A DNA stretch of 64,000 bases from Usitatibacter palustris. GTDB taxonomy: Bacteria > Pseudomonadota > Gammaproteobacteria > Burkholderiales > Usitatibacteraceae. Numbering within the stretch: position 1 is the first letter of the stretch; each line of letters starts with the position of its first letter. The notes under the pieces were generated by a model. It saw nothing but the letters and a program-made list of their open reading frames with translations, was not told the origin of the DNA and ran no database searches. The stretch lies in assembly GCF_013003985.1 (NCBI RefSeq), contig NZ_CP053073.1:372001-436000 (forward strand), written 5' to 3'. The position numbers and the translations under genes are program-made. Shown one piece after another: positions 59,515 through 64,000 of this stretch.

Positions 59515-60236
59515 CGGAACTGCGGTCCGTACTGTTCCTGTTCTTCGCGGTCCTCGTCACGCCGTTCTTCGGCATCGCGGTTCCCCTGGGCGGCCTCTTC
59601 GGCTACAGGCCCGCGTCGTTCCTCGCCGCGGTGTGGGCACGCTCGATCATCGAGATCGCGAAGATCTGCTGCGGCATCAAGTGGGAGGTTCGCGGCTGGG
59701 AGAACCTGCCGAGCGAGCCGTCGATTCTCATGGCCAAGCACCAGTCGGCCTGGGAAACCCTCTTCATGGAATGCACCTTCCCGCCGCAATGCTGGATCGT
59801 GAAGAAGCAGCTGCTGTGGCTGCCCTTCGTCGGCTGGGGCCTGATGGGCATCCGCGCCATCGCGATCGATCGCTCGAGCGGGCATTCGGCCGTCGAGCAG
59901 ATCGTCGAGCAGGGGAAGAAGCGCCTGGGCCAGGGCATGTGGGTTTCGATCTTCCCGGAGGGCACGCGCATTCCCGTGGGCAAGCGCGGCCGCTACGGAA
60001 TGGGCGGGGCCATCCTTGCGGCGCGCACCGGTGCGCCCGTCGTCCCCATCGCGCACAATGCGGGCGAGTACTGGGGACGCTACGCATTCAAGAAGCACGC
60101 GGGCACCGTCACGGTCCTGATCGGCCCGCCGATCGCCACGGCCGGCCGCACGGCGCAGGACGTGAATCGCGACGTCGAAGAGTGGATCGAAGCGCGCATG
60201 CGCGAGCTCAACCCGGAGCGCTATGCGCAGGCTTGA
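59511..60236 (+). CDS. Lysophosphatidic acid acyltransferase (PlsC-type)
   Basis: 241 residues. Two N-terminal hydrophobic segments anchor it to the inner membrane. Motif I reads AKHQSAWETLF: H77 with E82 in place of the usual Asp (HX4E instead of HX4D); motif III FPEGTR is at 148-153; motif IV PVVPIAHNAG follows. It acylates 1-acylglycerol 3-phosphate to phosphatidic acid. The Glu variant is seen in other PlsC-like proteins and need not mean inactivity. Coupled to gmhB (ATGA); its end overlaps the next gene by 14 bases. Confidence 0.92.
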   Translation: MTELRSVLFLFFAVLVTPFFGIAVPLGGLFGYRPASFLAAVWARSIIEIAKICCGIKWEVRGWENLPSEPSILMAKHQSAWETLFMECTFPPQCWIVKKQLLWLPFVGWGLMGIRAIAIDRSSGHSAVEQIVEQGKKRLGQGMWVSIFPEGTRIPVGKRGRYGMGGAILAARTGAPVVPIAHNAGEYWGRYAFKKHAGTVTVLIGPPIATAGRTAQDVNRDVEEWIEARMRELNPERYAQA

Positions 60237-60951
60237 GCTCGTCTCGCGCGATGTCCACCGCATCGCGCTCGCGGGCAACGACCTCGACTTCGTTCTTCTG
60301 CGCAAGCGCGGACGCCGCGGCGTGGGACTGCGCGTGGATGCGAGCGGGCTGACCGTCAGTGCGCCGCTCGCGGTGCCCCTCACAAAAATCGAAGCCCTCA
60401 TCCGCAACAGCGAGCGCTGGGTCACGCGGAAGATCGCCGAATGGGGCACCAAGCGTGTGCCGGAAGCAAGTTGGTCCGAGGGCGCGGAGCTTCCGTACCT
60501 CGGGGGCAGCCTGGTGTTGCGGCTTTCGACGGCCGGTCGCGCGAAGGTCGAGCTGGGCGCGGGCGAGCTTCACGTCGCGGTTCCTTCCCGCGAGCCCGAT
60601 GTCGTCAAGCGCGCCGTCGTTGCCTGGTACAAGAAAGCGGCGCTTGCGCATCTCGCGCAGCGCGCGTTCGCGCTGGCGCGCCTGGGCGGCATCACGCCGC
60701 CGCGCGTGCGGCTTTCGTCGGCGATGGCGCGCTGGGGCAGTTGCGATTCGCACGGCGAAGTGCGGCTCACGTGGCGGCTCGTGAAGGCGCCGCCCGAGCT
60801 GGTCGACTACGTGGTCTGCCACGAGCTCGCGCACCTTCGCCACATGGACCACTCGCGCGCGTTCTGGAATGAAGTCGAGCGCCTGTGCCCCGGCCACCGC
60901 CGGTTGCGCGCGGCGCTCGATGCGAGCGACCATCTGTACCGTTCCTTCTAG
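60223..60951 (+). CDS. YgjP-like (DUF45) predicted metalloprotease
   Basis: 242 residues. YgjP/WLM-type domain: [46 protein letters not shown]. The metal motif is H200-E201-x2-H204, with a further His at 211 in the DHS segment. No signal peptide, so cytoplasmic. UPF0758/YgjP proteins are predicted peptidases; the substrate is unknown. The start lies within the plsC 3' end, so they are co-transcribed. Confidence 0.9.
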   Translation: MRRLELVSRDVHRIALAGNDLDFVLLRKRGRRGVGLRVDASGLTVSAPLAVPLTKIEALIRNSERWVTRKIAEWGTKRVPEASWSEGAELPYLGGSLVLRLSTAGRAKVELGAGELHVAVPSREPDVVKRAVVAWYKKAALAHLAQRAFALARLGGITPPRVRLSSAMARWGSCDSHGEVRLTWRLVKAPPELVDYVVCHELAHLRHMDHSRAFWNEVERLCPGHRRLRAALDASDHLYRSF

Positions 60952-60973
60952 CGTCTTCTCCAGGAGTCCTGCC

Positions 60974-61357
60974 ATGCGCCTGCTGCACACGATGATTCGC
61001 GTCGGTGACCTCGATCGCTCGATCGGTTTCTACACCGACGTCCTCGGAATGAAGCTGCTGCGCCGCAAGGACTATCCCGACGGCAAGTTCACGCTCGCCT
61101 TCGTGGGCTACGGCGACGAGGTCGACCACACGGTGATCGAGCTCACGCACAACTGGGAGACGAAGTCCTACGACCTGGGCAACGGCTTCGGCCACCTGGC
61201 GGTCTCGGTGCCCGATGCGTACAAGGCCTGCGAGGACGTGAAGCAGAAGGGCGGCAAGGTGACGCGCGAGGCGGGGCCGATGAAGCACGGCGGCAGCGTG
61301 ATCGCTTTCGTCGAGGATCCCGACGGCTACAAGATCGAGTTCATCCAGCGCAACTAG
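60974..61357 (+). CDS. gloA: Glyoxalase I (lactoylglutathione lyase)
   Basis: 127 residues, good AGGAG ribosome site. Isomerises the glutathione-methylglyoxal hemithioacetal to S-lactoylglutathione. The four metal ligands sit at the same residue numbers as in E. coli GloA: H5, E56, H74 and E122, indicating the nickel-type short enzyme. Last gene of the glyQ-glyS-gmhB-plsC-ygjP run; the 3' end overlaps rsmA on the opposite strand by 17 bases. Confidence 0.97.
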   Translation: MRLLHTMIRVGDLDRSIGFYTDVLGMKLLRRKDYPDGKFTLAFVGYGDEVDHTVIELTHNWETKSYDLGNGFGHLAVSVPDAYKACEDVKQKGGKVTREAGPMKHGGSVIAFVEDPDGYKIEFIQRN

Positions 61358-62114
61358 CGTCGGCGAGCTGCACGAACTCCGCGACCGACAGCGTTTCGCC
61401 GCGTCGCCCGAGGTCCACGCCGGACGCGGCGAATCCCTCGTCACGCCCCAGTGCCTTCAGCGCATTGCGCAGCGTCTTGCGGCGTTGCGAGAACGCGCCC
61501 GCGACCACGCGCTCGAAATGCGCTTCGTCCTTCGCACGCAATCGGTCCTCACCGAGCGGCACCATGCGCACGACCGCCGAGTCGACCTTGGGCGGTGGCG
61601 TGAACGCGCCGGGCGGGACCCTCACGAGGAGCTCCATCGCGAAGCGGTATTGCAGCATCACCGACAGGCGCCCATAGGCCTCGGTATCGGGCGCAGCCAC
61701 CATGCGTTCGACGACTTCCTTCTGCAGCATGAAGATGCAATCGCGCACGCGTGCGGCGTACTCGGCGACTCGGAAGAGGATCGGCGTGGAGATGTTGTAG
61801 GGAAGGTTGCCCACGACTCGCAGCGGTTGCGGCAGCTGCGCGAAATCGAACTCGAGCGCATCGGCTTCGTGCACCACGACCTTCGCTGGGTCGAGTCGAG
61901 CGCGCAGTGCCGACGCGAGGTCGCGATCGATCTCGATCACATGCAGCTTCTCGACGCGCTCGGCGAGATGATCGGTGAGCGCGCCGGGTCCCGGGCCGAT
62001 CTCGACCATCGCGTCCGCGGGTTTCGCGTCGATCGCGGTGACGATGCGTCCGAGGTAATGGCGGTCGGTGAGGAAGTGTTGCCCGAAGCGCTTGCGGGGC
62101 CTCGGCAGGGTCAT
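61341..62114 (-). CDS. rsmA: 16S rRNA (adenine-1518/1519-N6)-dimethyltransferase (KsgA)
   Basis: 257 residues from ATG 62114; the frame upstream of this is not rsmA. Dimethylates two adenines in the 16S rRNA 3' hairpin. [17 protein letters not shown] loop [11 protein letters not shown] (residues 37-47) and catalytic NLPYN (103-107), then [14 protein letters not shown] and the C-terminal helical domain. Third gene of the conserved surA-pdxA-rsmA operon. The stop lies inside the gloA 3' end on the opposite strand. Confidence 0.97.
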   Translation of the reverse strand: MTLPRPRKRFGQHFLTDRHYLGRIVTAIDAKPADAMVEIGPGPGALTDHLAERVEKLHVIEIDRDLASALRARLDPAKVVVHEADALEFDFAQLPQPLRVVGNLPYNISTPILFRVAEYAARVRDCIFMLQKEVVERMVAAPDTEAYGRLSVMLQYRFAMELLVRVPPGAFTPPPKVDSAVVRMVPLGEDRLRAKDEAHFERVVAGAFSQRRKTLRNALKALGRDEGFAASGVDLGRRGETLSVAEFVQLADASCAG

Positions 62115-62137
62115 GTGACGTTCGCTCGGAAAGCGCG

Positions 62138-63061
62138 CTAGCGCCGCGCTGCCAGGTCGATCGCGAGCTCGATGGCTGCCTTGAGGCTGCCCGTGTCGAT
62201 GACACCGGTGCCGGCAAGATCGACGGCCGTGCCGTGGTCGACGGAGGTGCGCACGATCGGCAGGCCGAGCGTGACATTCACCGCGTCGCCGAAGGCCGCG
62301 TGCTTGAGCACCGGCAGGCCCTGGTCGTGATACATCGCGAGCACCGCGTCTGCTTGTTCCAGCAGGCGCGGCGTGAACAGCGTGTCCGCGGGAAACGGTC
62401 CGCGCACCGAAAGCCCGTTGCGCACGGCCGCGTCGATCGCGGGGGCGATCACGTCGATCTCCTCGTGGCCGAGGTGCCCTGATTCTCCGGCGTGCGGATT
62501 GAGACCGGCGACGAGGATGCGTGGCTTGGCGATACCGAAGCGGCTGCGCAGGTCGTGATCGAGGATGCGCAGCGTCACATCGAGCGACTCGCGCGTGATC
62601 GCGCGCGGAACGTCGGCAAGCGGCAGGTGCGTGGTCGCGAGTGCGACGCGAAGGCGTCCACCCACCAGCATCATCACCACGCGTGCGGTGCCGGTCTTGT
62701 CGGCGAGGTATTCGGTGTGGCCCGTGAAGGCCACGCCCGCTTCGTTGATCGTGCTCTTCTGCACGGGGGCGGTGACGATCGCGCCGAACTCTCCGGAGCG
62801 GCAACCGGAGATCGCGCGGTCGAGCATCGCGAGGACGTAGCGCGCGTTGGCCGCATCGAGCCGGCCCGGCACCACGGGCGCGCTGGCGCTCACGTGCATG
62901 ACCGACTCGGGAACGAAAGCCACCTTGCGAAGCTTCGCGCGCGCGGCGATCACTTCGCGATCCCCCAGGAACACCACGCGATCGCGGAAGCGCTCGTGCG
63001 CGAGGAGGGCGCACAAGTCCGGGCCGATGCCCGCAGGCTCGCCCGAAGTCACCGCGATCAT
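62138..63061 (-). CDS. pdxA: 4-hydroxythreonine-4-phosphate dehydrogenase
   Basis: 307 residues from ATG 63061 ([25 protein letters not shown]). Oxidises 4-phosphohydroxy-L-threonine in pyridoxal 5'-phosphate synthesis. Family segments: [104 protein letters not shown], containing the metal-binding His residues. Slightly shorter than the 325-330 of many PdxA proteins because of a short N-terminus. Middle gene of surA-pdxA-rsmA. Confidence 0.96.
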   Translation of the reverse strand: MIAVTSGEPAGIGPDLCALLAHERFRDRVVFLGDREVIAARAKLRKVAFVPESVMHVSASAPVVPGRLDAANARYVLAMLDRAISGCRSGEFGAIVTAPVQKSTINEAGVAFTGHTEYLADKTGTARVVMMLVGGRLRVALATTHLPLADVPRAITRESLDVTLRILDHDLRSRFGIAKPRILVAGLNPHAGESGHLGHEEIDVIAPAIDAAVRNGLSVRGPFPADTLFTPRLLEQADAVLAMYHDQGLPVLKHAAFGDAVNVTLGLPIVRTSVDHGTAVDLAGTGVIDTGSLKAAIELAIDLAARR

Positions 63062-63068
63062 GGGAGGT

Positions 63069-64000
63069 TCAGCGCTCTTCGAGCCGGTTTTCGACGAACG
63101 CGCGGTCGCGCGCCTGCCGCAGCCAGTCCGCGTAGGCTTCGTCGCCCTTGCGGGCGCGAATGGCCGTGCGCGCGGCGGCCTTCTTCCGCTCCTCCGACTG
63201 CTCGTCCGCGCGGCGCTCCTGCACTTGCAGGATGTGCCAGCCGAACGGCGTCTGGAACGGCGCGCTGACCTCACCGGTGGCCGACGCGTTCATCACCTTC
63301 TCGAATTCCGCGACCGTGTCGCCCGGCGCGAGCCAGCCGAGGTCGCCGCCCTTCGAGGCGGAGCCGTCTTCGGAATGCACCTTCGCGAGCTCGCCGAAAT
63401 CCTCGCCGGCCGCGACGCGCACCTTGATGCGCGTGAGGCGTTCGCGGACTTCCGCATCCGTGAGGCCTTCGCGCGTGCGGATGAGGATGTGCCGCGCCTT
63501 CGACTGCTGGATCGTGGCCGCGGCCGCCTTGCCGCGCTTCTCGAGCAGCTTCACGATGTGGAAGCCGTTGGGGCTGCGCAGCAGGTCGGTCGTGTCGTTG
63601 ACCTGCAGCTTCTCGATGGACTCGAGGAAGAGCGCGGGCAGCCGGCCCGAAGGACGCCAGCCGAGGTTGCCGCCCTGCAACGCATCGGGTGCATCAGAAA
63701 AGGTCGCGGCCACTTGCTGGAAGTTCACGCCGCGGCGCAGCTCCGTGAGCGCCTGCACGGCGCGCCGGCGGCGCTGCTCGATCTGGTCGGGCGAGGCCTG
63801 CGCGGGCACCATCACGAGGATGTGCGCGAGGCGGTATTCGGCGTCACCGCTTTTTTCCTTGGCTTCGCGGGCGACTTCGGTCTCGACCTCGGCATCGGTG
63901 ACCACGAGGTTGTTCTCGACTTCGCGTTCGCGCAGGCGCGTGACCAGGATCTCGCTGCGGATGTCTTCGCGGAAGCGCGGGTAGGCCACGCCGTCCTTTT
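63069..64000 (-). CDS. surA: Periplasmic chaperone/peptidyl-prolyl isomerase SurA (partial, 5' end outside window)
   Basis: The last ~310 codons are present; the frame runs off the window end ([27 protein letters not shown]...). After the end of the N-terminal chaperone region come two parvulin domains, the first at [17 protein letters not shown] (about 50-155 of the visible part) and the second at [23 protein letters not shown] (~163-265), then a C-terminal helix [20 protein letters not shown]. SurA escorts outer-membrane proteins to BamA. Seven bases before pdxA, same strand. The signal peptide lies outside the window. Confidence 0.95.
   Translation of the reverse strand, partial: KDGVAYPRFREDIRSEILVTRLREREVENNLVVTDAEVETEVAREAKEKSGDAEYRLAHILVMVPAQASPDQIEQRRRRAVQALTELRRGVNFQQVAATFSDAPDALQGGNLGWRPSGRLPALFLESIEKLQVNDTTDLLRSPNGFHIVKLLEKRGKAAAATIQQSKARHILIRTREGLTDAEVRERLTRIKVRVAAGEDFGELAKVHSEDGSASKGGDLGWLAPGDTVAEFEKVMNASATGEVSAPFQTPFGWHILQVQERRADEQSEERKKAAARTAIRARKGDEAYADWLRQARDRAFVENRLEER

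Noticed and set aside
59737..59760. Loss of PlsC activity because of HX4E instead of HX4D
   Set aside because: This Glu variant is found in other PlsC-like proteins and all other motifs are intact.

Overview
The window is a high-GC (by eye about two thirds G+C), gene-dense stretch of a betaproteobacterial chromosome. The assignment rests on gene order: coxB-ctaD-small assembly protein-ctaG-DUF2970-ctaE-surf1-cyoE-sco; ftsY-ftsE-ftsX-rpoH with a CIRCE operator in front of rpoH; rsmD-coaD-ferredoxin; TPR protein-lolB-ispE-tRNA-Gln-prs-rplY-pth-ychF; miaB...phoH-ybeY-corC-lnt; glyQ-glyS-gmhB-plsC; and surA-pdxA-rsmA. No species can be named from the sequence alone. Nearly all genes are housekeeping. 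No CRISPR array, phage module, transposase, integrase or origin was seen.

Layout. 1-6.7 kb: aa3-type cytochrome c oxidase structural and assembly genes, with heme A synthase (ctaA/cox15) absent from the place it usually occupies. 6.7-7.3 kb: the only long gene-free stretch, filled with degenerate inverted repeats. 7.3-10.7 kb (minus strand): rpoH, ftsX, ftsE, ftsY. 10.7-12.1 kb: rsmD, coaD, ferredoxin. 12.1-14.8 kb (minus): a dynamin-like GTPase and mutM. 14.9-21.6 kb (plus): lipoprotein localisation, isoprenoid, PRPP and translation genes. 21.7-25.4 kb: SulP transporter, two poorly known membrane proteins, an SGNH hydrolase and a CAU-anticodon tRNA.

25.5-39.8 kb looks like an accessory catabolic module sitting between that tRNA and ung. 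It holds two type-B carboxylesterases, a TonB-dependent receptor, an acyl-CoA ligase, a TetR regulator, a complete HAAT-family (Liv-type) ABC importer and a short-chain dehydrogenase. A plausible division of labour is outer-membrane uptake of an ester-containing compound, periplasmic or extracellular hydrolysis, import of the acid by the ABC system, CoA activation and a first redox step. The substrate is unknown. A palindrome in the esterase/receptor divergent promoter region is a good candidate TetR operator.

39.8-64 kb: ung, an orphan Bug-type solute-binding protein, a quinone-oxidoreductase-like protein, two DUF4398-type lipoproteins (one carrying an OmpA domain), miaB, a large metzincin-type protease, phoH-ybeY-corC-lnt, a glycosyltransferase, a secreted Cys-rich protein of unknown family, a TPR/O-GlcNAc-transferase-like protein, glyQS, gmhB, plsC, a YgjP-like metalloprotein, gloA, rsmA, pdxA and a truncated surA. 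Most operons are tightly packed, with repeated 4-bp stop/start overlaps. Several single genes have a -10-like hexamer placed so close to the start codon that leaderless or near-leaderless mRNAs are likely.
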